Positions 54,830 through 63,847 of a stretch of 64,000 nt of DNA are shown here, piece by piece; position 1 is the first letter of the stretch, and the number at the start of each line of letters is the position of its first letter. Made by a program: the position numbers and the translations under genes. The stretch lies in contig CANMMF010000001.1 of NCBI GenBank assembly GCA_947498985.1, forward strand, positions 525,501 to 589,500, read 5' to 3'. The DNA comes from an uncultured Paracoccaceae bacterium (GTDB lineage: Bacteria > Pseudomonadota > Alphaproteobacteria > Rhodobacterales > Rhodobacteraceae). Under the pieces are notes generated by a model. It was not told the origin of the DNA. It did not search any database and saw nothing but the letters and a program-made list of their open reading frames with translations.

Positions 54830-55651
54830 TCAATCTTTGAGCCGCGTCTCGCGCGCGCCCAGCGCATCGGCCAATCGCGCGGTGGCAGAGCCGGGACGCA
54901 AGGGTTGCGGCTGGCTGGCATCCGGTGCCCAGCCGGTGAGGGTCACGATCTCGAACGTGGCCGGGATGCGGTTATCGGGCTGCGCAAAGCTCTGCGCATA
55001 GATCTCCGCGGCGCGCCACAGAACCGCGCGGCGGGTGGGATGCCGCAGCCGGGTCGCAAGCGCGTTGGTCTCACCCATCGCACGCAGATCGCGCATCAGG
55101 TGCCAGGGCGTGTCGTAAGTCACTGTCAGAGGCCAGTTATCCGCCACCGGCAGCGCCAGCCCCGCGCGCTGCAGCAAGGCCCCGAGGTCGCGAATCTCTC
55201 CCATCGGGGCGATACGCGGCGAGAGCCCGCCGGTGGTCTCGATCTCTGCCTGCCCCAGGGCGGCGCGCAGCTCGTGCAGGGTTTGCCCGCCAAGGCACAG
55301 CACCAGCAGCAGCCCGTCGGGACGCAAGGCGCGGCGGCACTGGATCAACTGCCCGACCGGATCATTGGCCCAATGCAGGCACATGGCGTGCACCACGAGA
55401 TCCCGGCTCTTTTCCTGCAGGTCCAACACATCGTTGTCGGGAATGATTCCCGCGTCCGGAAACGCACAGGACCAGACATCCGGAAAGGGGCTGACCACGG
55501 CGACATCCGTAAACGACTTCTTAACCATCGCAAGCCGATCCTGAACCTCGTCGCGCGCGGCCTCGTGCAGAAAGAGGGCAGGGGCTTTGGCCGCGCGGGC
55601 GCGATGGGCGGTCAGGGCGGCTTGGTCCGTCAGTGGTGTGGTCTCTTGCAT
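54830..55651 (-). CDS. BioC/NDUFAF5-like methyltransferase with degenerate SAM motif
   Basis: 273 residues from the ATG at 55651; the frame continues upstream opposite comF without homology. Contains CLHWANDPVGQLIQCRRALRP, GLLLVLCLGGQTLHELRAAL and YDTPWHLMRDLRAMGETNA, typical of BioC-like methyltransferases and the complex I assembly factor NDUFAF5. The usual glycine-rich SAM motif after LAMVKKSFTD is replaced by AVVSPFPDVW, so activity is doubtful. Divergent from comF by 12 bases. Confidence 0.75.
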   Translation of the reverse strand: MQETTPLTDQAALTAHRARAAKAPALFLHEAARDEVQDRLAMVKKSFTDVAVVSPFPDVWSCAFPDAGIIPDNDVLDLQEKSRDLVVHAMCLHWANDPVGQLIQCRRALRPDGLLLVLCLGGQTLHELRAALGQAEIETTGGLSPRIAPMGEIRDLGALLQRAGLALPVADNWPLTVTYDTPWHLMRDLRAMGETNALATRLRHPTRRAVLWRAAEIYAQSFAQPDNRIPATFEIVTLTGWAPDASQPQPLRPGSATARLADALGARETRLKD

Positions 55652-55663
55652 GGGCTCGGAGAT

Positions 55664-56395
55664 ATGGTCTGGCAGCAGCGGATGCAAACTCTGGTTCAGG
55701 TGGTGTTTCCGCCGCGCTGTCTGGGTTGCGGCGGGCTGGTGGAAAGCGACTTTGGCCTCTGCGGCGCCTGTTGGCGCGACACGCCGTTCATTTCCGGGCT
55801 GACCTGCGATCTCTGCGGTGTGCCCTTGCCGGGCACATCGGACCGCGCGGAGCATTGCGACGATTGCCTGACCATCCAGCGCCCGTGGCGGCAAGGCCGC
55901 GCGGCGCTGCTTTACGAAGGGCGCGGGCGGCGGCTGGTGCTCGCGCTCAAACACGGGGACCGGCACGACATCGCGCGGCCCGCGGCGCGCTGGATGGCGC
56001 GGCTCGTGCGTCCTATCCTGGCCCGCGACAGCCTGGTGGTGCCGGTGCCGCTGCATCTTGGCCGGTTGCTGGCGCGGCGCTACAATCAGGCGGCCCTGCT
56101 CGCCGAGGCGCTGGCCGAAGAGCTTGATCTGACCGCCAGCGTGGATGCGCTGCGGCGGCCTGAGCCGACACGGTCGCTTGACGGCAAGGGGCGCGACGAA
56201 CGCTTTGCGACGCTGTCGGGACGGATTGCCGCCAATGACGCGCGCAGCGGTCTTCTGGCGGACCGGCCGGTGCTGATCGTCGATGATGTCATGACCTCGG
56301 GCGCGACCCTGGCGGCGGCGGCGGAGGCCTGTCTTGCGGCCGGCGCATCGGAGGTTTGCGTCTGCGTGCTGGCACGGGTGGCCAAAGAGACCTAG
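55664..56395 (+). CDS. comF: ComF family phosphoribosyltransferase-like protein
   Basis: 243 residues from the ATG at 55664 (an ATG at 55682 is possible). The N-terminal cysteine-rich zinc-ribbon-like part has PPRCLGCGG, LCGAC, CDLCGVPL and CDDCL. The C-terminal PRTase domain has LVVPVPLHLGRLLARRYNQA and the PRPP motif VLIVDDVMTSGAT. ComF is required for DNA uptake in naturally competent bacteria; the role here is unproven. The open frame extends far upstream antisense to hemH and is not coding. Confidence 0.88.
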   Translation: MVWQQRMQTLVQVVFPPRCLGCGGLVESDFGLCGACWRDTPFISGLTCDLCGVPLPGTSDRAEHCDDCLTIQRPWRQGRAALLYEGRGRRLVLALKHGDRHDIARPAARWMARLVRPILARDSLVVPVPLHLGRLLARRYNQAALLAEALAEELDLTASVDALRRPEPTRSLDGKGRDERFATLSGRIAANDARSGLLADRPVLIVDDVMTSGATLAAAAEACLAAGASEVCVCVLARVAKET

Positions 56396-56436
56396 ATACG
56401 AAGGGCGATACTCATTGCCATTGATCCGGGGTCACG

Positions 56437-56694
56437 ATGCAACCAGTCGAAATCTATACATCTCCGCTCTGCGGGTTCTGTCACGCCGCCAAGCGGCTTC
56501 TGACGCAAAAAGGCGTGGAGTTCAGCGAAATCAACGTCCTGCGCCATCCTTCCCGCAAGTCGGAGATGATGGACCGCGCCCATGGTCGCCACACCGTGCC
56601 GCAAATCTTTGTCGGCGACACCCATGTGGGCGGATGTGACGAGCTTTACGAGCTGGAGCGCGCGGGCAAGCTTGATCCGCTTCTGCAGGGCTGA
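56437..56694 (+). CDS. grxC: Glutaredoxin 3
   Basis: 85 residues, a full glutaredoxin. The active site is CGFC (residues 12-15) in place of the classical CPYC. TVPQIFVGDTHVGGCDEL supplies the cis-Pro and glutathione-binding loop. Thiol-disulfide exchange with glutathione. Stop and the following start share one base (TGATG), so it is translationally coupled to the amidase. Confidence 0.94.
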   Translation: MQPVEIYTSPLCGFCHAAKRLLTQKGVEFSEINVLRHPSRKSEMMDRAHGRHTVPQIFVGDTHVGGCDELYELERAGKLDPLLQG

Positions 56695-57530
56695 TGCGGG
56701 CTGCGGTCCTGCAGCTCTGCGCGTCGGATGATCCGCAGGAGAACCTGGCCGCTCTGCAGGCCATGCTGCGGGACGCCGCCGCGCAGGGGGCCGAGATTGC
56801 GCTGACCCCGGAGGTCAGCAATTGCGTGTCGATGAGCCGCCGCCATCAGGCGGAGGTCCTGCAGCTCGAGGCGGGCGATCCCGTGCTGGCGGGCCTGCGG
56901 GAGGCCGCACGGGAGCACGGGCTCTGGGTGCTTGCGGGATCGCTGGCGCTGAAATCGGACCCGCCCGAGACGCGGTTTGCCAACCGGTCGCTGCTGATCG
57001 ATCCTGCGGGCGGGATCGTGGCGCGTTACGACAAGATGCACATGTTCGACGTGACGGTGAGCGAGGAGGAAACCTATCGCGAATCCTCGGGTTATGCGCC
57101 GGGCGACAGCGCTGTTGTCGCGCAAACGCCGCTTGCCGCCTTCGGACTGAGCATCTGCTACGATCTGCGCTTTGCCTATCTCTACCGGTCCCTGGCGCAG
57201 GCCGGTGCGCAGATCCTGACCGTGCCGTCGGCGTTTTCGCCCGGCACCGGGCCCGCGCATTGGCAACCCCTGCTGCAGGCCCGCGCCATCGAAACCGGGT
57301 GCTTTGTCATCGCGCCTGCGCAAACCGGCACGCATCGCGTCCGGAGCGGCAAGGCCCGTCGCACCTATGGGCATTCCATGGTGATCTCGCCCTGGGGGGA
57401 GGTGCTGCTGGATGCCGGGACCGACATCGGCGTCACCTGCGCCGATCTCGATCTGCGACAGGTGGAAGAGGCCCGGCGCAGGCTGCCGTCGCTGACACAT
57501 GACCGTGCGTTCAGGGGCCCTGTCTCGTGA
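56694..57530 (+). CDS. Carbon-nitrogen hydrolase (nitrilase superfamily, amidase type)
   Basis: 278 residues. Catalytic triad visible: Glu40 in ALTPEVSN, Lys114 in RYDKMHMFD and Cys155 in SICYDLRF. The signature resembles Nit2/omega-amidase or deaminated-glutathione amidase, which would fit with the adjacent glutaredoxin, but that is inference. Overlaps the MarR gene as GTGA. Confidence 0.87.
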   Translation: MRAAVLQLCASDDPQENLAALQAMLRDAAAQGAEIALTPEVSNCVSMSRRHQAEVLQLEAGDPVLAGLREAAREHGLWVLAGSLALKSDPPETRFANRSLLIDPAGGIVARYDKMHMFDVTVSEEETYRESSGYAPGDSAVVAQTPLAAFGLSICYDLRFAYLYRSLAQAGAQILTVPSAFSPGTGPAHWQPLLQARAIETGCFVIAPAQTGTHRVRSGKARRTYGHSMVISPWGEVLLDAGTDIGVTCADLDLRQVEEARRRLPSLTHDRAFRGPVS

Positions 57531-57961
57531 GCGACGCGCGCGATATCGCCATCTCGCTTTTCAGCGAAGTGCTGACCGCGGATCAGCTCTTGCGGGCGCG
57601 GTTGACCAAGGTGCTGCCGAACCGGATGGAGATCTCGCATTTCTCGGTGCTCAATCACCTGGCGCGCGGCGGCGAGCGCACGCCCGCGCAGCTGGCCCGC
57701 GCCTTTCACGTGACGCGCGGCGCGATGACCAACACATTGGGCAAGCTCGAGGCCGCGGGCCATGTGCATATCCGGCCCGACTGGGACGATGCCCGGCGCA
57801 AACTGGTGTCGATCAGCGGATCGGGTCAAAGCGCCCGCGACGCCGCGCTTGACGCGATCACACCGCTGATTGCCGAGATCGTGGAGGGGATGGGCGAGGC
57901 GCGCGTGCGCGCCGCGCTGCCGGTCCTGCGCGAATTGCGGGTGAAGCTCGGAGAGCTGTGA
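57527..57961 (+). CDS. MarR family transcriptional regulator
   Basis: 144 residues from a GTG. Winged helix: MEISHFSVLNHLARGGERTPAQLARAFHVTRGAMTNTLGKLEAAGHVHI followed by the wing RPDWDDARRKLVSIS. Last gene of grxC-amidase-marR, so it may regulate this small operon. A hairpin repeat follows the stop. Confidence 0.88.
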   Translation: MSDARDIAISLFSEVLTADQLLRARLTKVLPNRMEISHFSVLNHLARGGERTPAQLARAFHVTRGAMTNTLGKLEAAGHVHIRPDWDDARRKLVSISGSGQSARDAALDAITPLIAEIVEGMGEARVRAALPVLRELRVKLGEL

Positions 57962-57969
57962 GCGTCAAT

Positions 57970-57993
57970 GGTGGGTTGAAAACCCACCCTACG
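57970..57993. repeat. Short hairpin repeat, copy 2
   Basis: GGTGGGTT-GAA-AACCCACC followed by CTACG: an 8-base stem with a 3-base loop. The reverse complement equals the repeat at 26841-26864 except for one base in the loop. Lies between convergent marR and ubiG. Confidence 0.75.
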
Positions 57994-58005
57994 CACAAGG
58001 AGCGC

Positions 58006-58752
58006 TCAGGGCTTTAGCGCGGCGGTGACGTAATTGACCGACAGGTCGCGGTCGCTCAGACGCCAGGACCAGCTCACCGGGTTGAAGACAAAGCCCTTGC
58101 GGTCCACCGGGGTCAGCCCCGCCTGCTCCATCAGCGCGTAAAGCTCATCGGGGGTGATGAACTTCTTCCATTCATGGGTGCCCCTGGGCAGCCAGCGCAT
58201 CACGTATTCCGCGCCGACAATGGCCATCGCAAAGCTCTTGGGATTGCGGTTGATGGTCGAGCAGATGTGCAGCCCGCCCGACCGCAACAGCTGCTGGCAG
58301 GCGGTGAGATAGGCCAGCGGGTCGGCCACATGTTCGACCACCTCCATGTTGAGCACGATGTCGAACTCTTCGCCCGCTGCCGCCATCGCCTCTGCGGTGT
58401 CGTGGCGGTAGTCGATCTCCAGCCCCGATTGCGCCGCATGGGTGCGGGCCACGGGGATGTTGCGCTCTGCGGCATCGACGCCCACCACCTTGGCCCCGAG
58501 CCGCGCCATGGGTTCGCACAGCAGCCCGCCGCCGCAGCCGATATCGAGGATCCGCAGCCCGGCAAACGGCGCGGCCATCGTCAGGTTGCGGTCGAACTCA
58601 CCGGCGATCTGGGTGGTGATATAATCGAGCCGGCAGGGATTGAGCATGTGCAGCGGTTTGAACTTGCCATCCGGGTCCCACCACTCCGCCGCCATTGCCT
58701 CGAATTTCGCGATTTCCGCGCTGTCGACCGTGCTGCTCATGACTTTCCCCAT
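58006..58752 (-). CDS. ubiG: Ubiquinone biosynthesis O-methyltransferase UbiG
   Basis: 248 residues from the ATG at 58752; the ATG at 58740 with GGGGA just before is about as likely. [23 protein letters not shown] is the UbiG N-terminal signature, SAM motif [19 protein letters not shown], post [12 protein letters not shown]. Two O-methylations in ubiquinone synthesis. Divergent from the iminopeptidase gene across 35 bases. Confidence 0.95.
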   Translation of the reverse strand: MGKVMSSTVDSAEIAKFEAMAAEWWDPDGKFKPLHMLNPCRLDYITTQIAGEFDRNLTMAAPFAGLRILDIGCGGGLLCEPMARLGAKVVGVDAAERNIPVARTHAAQSGLEIDYRHDTAEAMAAAGEEFDIVLNMEVVEHVADPLAYLTACQQLLRSGGLHICSTINRNPKSFAMAIVGAEYVMRWLPRGTHEWKKFITPDELYALMEQAGLTPVDRKGFVFNPVSWSWRLSDRDLSVNYVTAALKP

Positions 58753-58787
58753 GGTCTTTTGCCTCTCTCTGCCAATATAGAAAGGAC

Positions 58788-59759
58788 ATGGATAAATTCA
58801 CGGGCCAAAAGCGCGCAGTCCAGTATCTCTATCCGCCGATTGATCCGTTCGATCAGCGCATGATGGATATGGGCGACGGCCACCGTGTCTATGTCGAGCA
58901 ATGCGGCAATCCCGAAGGGGTTCCGGTGATCGTGCTGCATGGCGGACCGGGGGGTGGCTGCAGCCCGGCCATGCGGCGCTATTTCGACCCGAAGGTCTTC
59001 CGCGTGGTGCTGTTCGATCAGCGCGGCTGCGGGCGGTCGCGGCCGCATGCCAGCGTGACCAACAATACCACATGGGATCTGGTCGCGGATATCGAGCGCA
59101 TCCGCGAGGATATGGAGGTCGACCGCTTCATCGTCTTCGGCGGCAGCTGGGGCGCCACGCTTGCGCTGATCTACGCGATCTCGCATCCCGACCGGGTCGC
59201 CCATCTGGTGCTGCGCAGCGTCTTTCTGATGACGCAGGCGGAGCTCGACTGGTTCTATGGCGGCGGTGCGGGCAAGTTCTGGCCCGAACCCTGGGCGCGC
59301 TTCACCGATCTCATCCCCGAAGACGAGCGGGACGACCTGATCGCGGCCTACCACCGCAGGCTCTTTTCCGGCGATCTGCGGGTCGAGACGAAATATGCGC
59401 AGGCCTGGAGCGCCTGGGAAAACGGGCTGGCCTCGGTCTATTCCAGCGGTCAGGGCGGCGAGGCGCCGGGCGATTACGCGCGCGCCTTTGCGCGGCTGGA
59501 GAACCACTATTTCACCAATCACGGTTTTCTGGGCGAGGATCGGTGGATCTACAAGAATGCAGGCCAGCTGAGCGGGATTCCGGGTGTTGTGGTGCAGGGG
59601 CGCTATGACATGATCTGCCCGCCGCGCGGCGCGTGGGAGCTTGCAAGGCTTTGGAAAGACGCCGATCTGAGGATGATCCGCAATGCCGGGCATGCGCTGT
59701 CCGAGCCGGGGATCAGTGCCGAATTGGTGCGCGCAATGGACCAGATTGCACAAAACTGA
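58788..59759 (+). CDS. pip: Proline iminopeptidase
   Basis: 323 residues. Alpha/beta hydrolase: [18 protein letters not shown] is the oxyanion hole typical of proline iminopeptidases, [17 protein letters not shown], nucleophile [10 protein letters not shown] with the active Ser, and C-terminal AGHALSEPG. Releases N-terminal proline from peptides. Upstream of a peptide ABC importer, which would supply its substrates. Confidence 0.94.
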   Translation: MDKFTGQKRAVQYLYPPIDPFDQRMMDMGDGHRVYVEQCGNPEGVPVIVLHGGPGGGCSPAMRRYFDPKVFRVVLFDQRGCGRSRPHASVTNNTTWDLVADIERIREDMEVDRFIVFGGSWGATLALIYAISHPDRVAHLVLRSVFLMTQAELDWFYGGGAGKFWPEPWARFTDLIPEDERDDLIAAYHRRLFSGDLRVETKYAQAWSAWENGLASVYSSGQGGEAPGDYARAFARLENHYFTNHGFLGEDRWIYKNAGQLSGIPGVVVQGRYDMICPPRGAWELARLWKDADLRMIRNAGHALSEPGISAELVRAMDQIAQN

Positions 59760-59854
59760 GACGTTTTGTTTCACTAATTGCCGATATGAATGCTTTACAC
59801 GCGCCATACAGCCGTTAACGTTGAGCCACCCGAAATAAAAAAACTGCAGGGACA

Positions 59855-60844
59855 TTGACCTCGGTTCTCACCATCATACTGCAGCGGCTCGGTCTGGGCC
59901 TCGTGACACTCTTTGTGGTGTCGATTGTCATCTTCACAGCGGTGAACCTTCTGCCCGGCGACTTTGCCGAGGCGATCCTGGGGCAGGGCGCGACGCCGGA
60001 AGCGGTCGCCTCGATCCGGCGCGATCTCGGGCTCGATCAATCGCCCATCGTTCGCTATTTCCAGTGGCTCGGAAACATGGTGACCGGGGATCTCGGCACC
60101 AGTTTCGCGCAGCTCAACTTCCAGACCAACCTCGGCGGCGGGGATCTGGTCGGCGTGGCCGAGCAGATCGCGCCGCGCTTTGCGAACACGATGTTCCTTG
60201 CCGGTGTGACCGCGGCCATCGCGGTGCCCTTTGCGGTCGGTCTCGGCATCCTCGCCGCGCTCTTCCGCAACTCGGCTTTTGACCGGGCGACGAACATCAC
60301 CACGCTCAGCTCGATCTCGAGCCCGGAGTTCTTCCTGGCCTACATCCTGATCCTGTTCCTTGCGGTGCTAAACCCGGTGCTGCCGTCGCTGTCGAACATC
60401 TTTCAGGGCATGAGCTTTGGCGAGCGTCTGGAAAAGACGCTGCTTCCGGCGCTGACGCTGACGCTGGTGGTGACCGCGCATATGATGCGCATGACCCGCG
60501 CCGCGATCATCAACCTGCTGGCCAGCCCCTATATCGAGATGGCGCGGCTGAAAGGCATCAGCCCGATGCGCGTCATCGTGCGCCACGCGCTGCCCAACGC
60601 GCTGGCGCCGATCATCAACGTGATCGCGCTGAACCTGGCGTATCTGATCACCGGCGTCGTGGTGGTCGAGGTGGTCTTTGTCTATCCCGGCATCGGTCAG
60701 CTATTTGTTGACAGCGTCAAGATCCGCGACATCCCCGTCGTGCAGGCCTGCTGCCTGATCTTTGCGGCGGCGTATATCCTTTTGAATCTGACGGCGGACA
60801 TCCTGTCGATCCTGTCCAACCCGCGGCTGAGGCATCCGAAATGA
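59855..60844 (+). CDS. Peptide ABC transporter permease (DppB/OppB-like)
   Basis: 329 residues from a TTG at 59855, preceded by CAGGGA; no better start lies between the previous gene and the first helix. Six membrane helices; LLPGDFAEAILGQGATPEAVASIRRDLGLD is the DppB-type periplasmic loop, and the cytoplasmic EMARLKGISPMRVIVRHALPNALAP is the ATPase-contacting EAA loop. Overlaps the next permease as ATGA. Confidence 0.92.
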   Translation: MTSVLTIILQRLGLGLVTLFVVSIVIFTAVNLLPGDFAEAILGQGATPEAVASIRRDLGLDQSPIVRYFQWLGNMVTGDLGTSFAQLNFQTNLGGGDLVGVAEQIAPRFANTMFLAGVTAAIAVPFAVGLGILAALFRNSAFDRATNITTLSSISSPEFFLAYILILFLAVLNPVLPSLSNIFQGMSFGERLEKTLLPALTLTLVVTAHMMRMTRAAIINLLASPYIEMARLKGISPMRVIVRHALPNALAPIINVIALNLAYLITGVVVVEVVFVYPGIGQLFVDSVKIRDIPVVQACCLIFAAAYILLNLTADILSILSNPRLRHPK

Positions 60845-62043
60845 GCGGCTTTCTTACACTTGTCGTCGTCCTCGGGCTTATCGCCGCGGGCGGCTGGCTC
60901 TTCCGGCTGATCGGGCAGAAGGCCACGAACAACAAGCCGTTCTTCCGCGACATGTCTTACGCGGTGGCGTTCGGCTACGTGCTGGCCGCGGCGGTTCTGG
61001 TCTTTGCGATCTGGTACTATTTCCAGCCCGTCGCAAACGAGCAGGGCGTGGCCAATGCCGGGGTGATCTTCTTCCGCTGGGCGGTGCAGGGGCTGATCTT
61101 CTTTGCGATCCTCGCCTGGCTCTTCCGGCTGCTGGGGCGCACTGTCGGCACGGCCTGGTCGAAAAAGCAGTTCCGTTCGATGCCGCTTACCGCGGCGTTC
61201 GGCATCCTGATGATCCTCGTCTACGCGTTCCTTGCGATCTTTGCGGGTGTTCTGGCGCCTTACGGGCAGGAAGAGATCTTTCAGCAGGTCAACGCGCTGC
61301 CCGGCGGCAATGCGGCGACGGGCGGCAATCCCGACCATCTTCTGGGCACCGACCAGATCGGGCGCGACCTGCTCAGCCGTCTGATCTACGGCGCGCAGAA
61401 CACCGTGGGCATCGCCTTTGCCACCACGCTTCTGGCGTTTTTCCTGGGCGGTTCTCTCGGCTTTCTGGCCGCGACCATGCGCGGCTGGTTCGACCAGTTC
61501 CTGAGCCGCGGCGTCGATGTGCTGATGGCGATCCCGTCGCTGATCTTTGCGCTGCTGCTGATGACCATCGCGCAGGTCTGGGCGCCGCGCACCGGCATTC
61601 CGCTGACGGTCTTCATGGTGGTGATCATTGCCGTGATCGACAGCACACGGGTGTTCCGTCTGGCGCGCGCCGTGGGCATGAACATCGTCGTGATGGACTA
61701 TATCGAGGCCGCGAAGCTGCGCGGTGAAGGGTTGAGCTACCTCATCTTCAAAGAGATCCTGCCCAACGCAACCGCGCCTTTGCTGGCCGAGTTCGGGCTG
61801 CGCTTCTGCTTTGTGTTCCTGACCATCGCCTCGCTCTCCTTCCTCGGTGTGGGGATCCAGCCGCCGCTGGCGGATTGGGGCACCATGGTGCGGGATCTGG
61901 CGCAATTCATCAACTTCGCCGCCTTCTCTCCGCTGACCGCCGCGCTGCCTCTGATGGCCGCCGGGGCGATCGCGCTGCTGACCGTGGCTGTCAACTTCGT
62001 GGTGGACTGGATGCTGCACCGGTCCTCGGGTCTGAAGGAGTAG
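60841..62043 (+). CDS. Peptide ABC transporter permease (DppC/OppC-like)
   Basis: 400 residues, longer than a usual DppC because of about 100 extra N-terminal residues with three hydrophobic segments (starting LTLVVVLGLIAAGGWLFRLI). The DppC core follows: GTDQIGRDLLSRLIYGAQNT and the EAA loop DYIEAAKLRGEGLSYLIFKE. Pairs with the upstream permease. Confidence 0.92.
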   Translation: MSGFLTLVVVLGLIAAGGWLFRLIGQKATNNKPFFRDMSYAVAFGYVLAAAVLVFAIWYYFQPVANEQGVANAGVIFFRWAVQGLIFFAILAWLFRLLGRTVGTAWSKKQFRSMPLTAAFGILMILVYAFLAIFAGVLAPYGQEEIFQQVNALPGGNAATGGNPDHLLGTDQIGRDLLSRLIYGAQNTVGIAFATTLLAFFLGGSLGFLAATMRGWFDQFLSRGVDVLMAIPSLIFALLLMTIAQVWAPRTGIPLTVFMVVIIAVIDSTRVFRLARAVGMNIVVMDYIEAAKLRGEGLSYLIFKEILPNATAPLLAEFGLRFCFVFLTIASLSFLGVGIQPPLADWGTMVRDLAQFINFAAFSPLTAALPLMAAGAIALLTVAVNFVVDWMLHRSSGLKE

Positions 62044-62047
62044 GGGC

Positions 62048-63718
62048 GTGTCCGAAACAACGACCAGTGAAAGCGAATTCCTTGTGGAGATGCGCGATGT
62101 CCATATCGAGGGGCGCTCCGACGAGGTCTGGAATCCGATCATCAACGGCGTCGACCTGACGCTGAAACGCGGAGAAGTGCTGGGGCTGATCGGCGAGTCC
62201 GGCGCGGGCAAATCCACCATGGGCCTCGCCGCAATGGGGTTCTGTCGCGACGGCGTACGCATCGCCAGCGGATCGGTGCATTTCGACGGCATCGACCTTC
62301 TGACCGCCAGCGCCGAGACCAAGCGCCATTTGCTGGGCAAGCGCATCGCTTACGTGGCGCAATCGGCGGCGGCCAGTTTCAACCCGGCGCACAAGCTGAT
62401 CGACCAGCACACCGAAGCGCCGGTGCAGCACGGGGTCGCCGACAAGTCCGAAAGCGAAGTGGACGGGATCGAGCTTTATCGCCGTCTGCGCCTGCCCAAC
62501 CCCGACGAGATCGGCTTTCGCTATCCGCACCAGGTCTCCGGCGGGCAGCTGCAGCGCGCGATGACCGCGATGGCGATGTCCTGCCGTCCGGATCTGATCA
62601 TCTTCGACGAGCCGACCACAGCGCTTGACGTGACCACGCAGATCGAGGTTCTGGCCTCGATCCGCGACATCGTCGAGCAATTCAACACCGCCGCGATCTA
62701 CATCACCCATGATCTCGCAGTGGTGGCGCAGATGGCCGACCGCATCAAGGTGCTGCTGAAAGGCGACGAGGTCGAAGAGGCCGACACCCGCACCATGCTG
62801 TCGAACCCGCAGGAAGACTACACCAAGAGCCTCTGGGCCGTGCGCGAGTTCCAGCGCCCGACCAAACCCGCGCCGCCGTCGGATGCGACGCCGGTGATCT
62901 CGGTGCAGAACGTCACCGCGGCCTATGGCAAGATCGATGTGCTGCACGACGTCAGCTTTGACATTCATGAAGGCCGCACTGTGGCGGTGGTGGGCGAATC
63001 CGGGTCGGGCAAATCCACGGCCGCGCGCTGCATCACCGGGCTTCTGCCGCCCCGGATGGGGCAGATCGAACTCGACGGCGAACCGCTGCCGCCCGATTAT
63101 CGAAAGCGCAACAAGGAACAGCTGCGCCAGGTGCAGATGATCTACCAGATGGCCGATACCGCGCTCAATCCGCGCAAGACCATCGGCGAGATCGTCGGCA
63201 GGCCGGTGCAGTTCTACATGGGGCTCACCGGGCGCAAGCGCCGCGACCGGGTGGCCGAGCTGCTCGAAGAGATCGAGCTGCCCGCAGGCCAGTATATCGA
63301 CCGTCTGCCCTCGGAGCTTTCGGGTGGTCAGAAGCAGCGCATCGGCATTGCCCGCGCGTTGGCCGCCGAGCCGAAATTCATCATCTGCGACGAGGTCACC
63401 TCGGCGCTCGACCAGCTTGTGGCCGAAGGCATCCTGCGGTTGCTGGCCAAGCTCCAGGATGAGCTGAAGCTCAGCTACATGTTCATCACCCACGATCTGG
63501 CTACGGTGAAATCCATCGCCGATGAAGTGGTGGTGATGAAGGATGGCGAAGTGGTCGAACAGGGCCCCAAGCTCGAGATGTTCAAACCGCCGCACCACGC
63601 CTATACCGATCTGCTCCTGTCTTCGGTGCCGGAAATGGATCCGGACTGGCTCAGCAATCTGCTGGCCGAGCGCGGGGTCGAGAATATCGGTGACGCCGCT
63701 GTGGAAAAAATGGACTGA
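62048..63718 (+). CDS. Fused dipeptide ABC transporter ATPase (DppD-DppF type)
   Basis: 556 residues from a GTG, four bases after the permease. Two complete ATPase domains in one chain: Walker A GESGAGKST (49-57) and GESGSGKST (about 317), signatures VSGGQLQRA and LSGGQKQRI, each with a Walker B (IIFDEPTTALD, IICDEVTSALD). Drives a type I peptide importer; the fusion replaces separate DppD and DppF. Confidence 0.93.
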   Translation: MSETTTSESEFLVEMRDVHIEGRSDEVWNPIINGVDLTLKRGEVLGLIGESGAGKSTMGLAAMGFCRDGVRIASGSVHFDGIDLLTASAETKRHLLGKRIAYVAQSAAASFNPAHKLIDQHTEAPVQHGVADKSESEVDGIELYRRLRLPNPDEIGFRYPHQVSGGQLQRAMTAMAMSCRPDLIIFDEPTTALDVTTQIEVLASIRDIVEQFNTAAIYITHDLAVVAQMADRIKVLLKGDEVEEADTRTMLSNPQEDYTKSLWAVREFQRPTKPAPPSDATPVISVQNVTAAYGKIDVLHDVSFDIHEGRTVAVVGESGSGKSTAARCITGLLPPRMGQIELDGEPLPPDYRKRNKEQLRQVQMIYQMADTALNPRKTIGEIVGRPVQFYMGLTGRKRRDRVAELLEEIELPAGQYIDRLPSELSGGQKQRIGIARALAAEPKFIICDEVTSALDQLVAEGILRLLAKLQDELKLSYMFITHDLATVKSIADEVVVMKDGEVVEQGPKLEMFKPPHHAYTDLLLSSVPEMDPDWLSNLLAERGVENIGDAAVEKMD

Positions 63719-63847
63719 CGCAATCAAGAAACTGGTATCACGGAACCGTGTCTGAATGCGGTAACGTTAAGGGAATCATCCTGCTATAAGGGTGCGCACA
63801 AAGCGGCGGGGGACACCGCCAGAGAAAACCGACAAGGGAGTTATTGA

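Noticed and set aside
54188-55663. Upstream extension of the comF frame by about 490 codons
   Set aside because: The extension is antisense to hemH and the methyltransferase; ComF homology starts at PPRCLGCGG near 55700.
60697-63727. Two long minus-strand frames (549 and 578 codons) opposite the peptide importer genes
   Set aside because: Low-complexity translations rich in Arg, Gln and His without motifs; the sense strand encodes clear permeases and ATPases.
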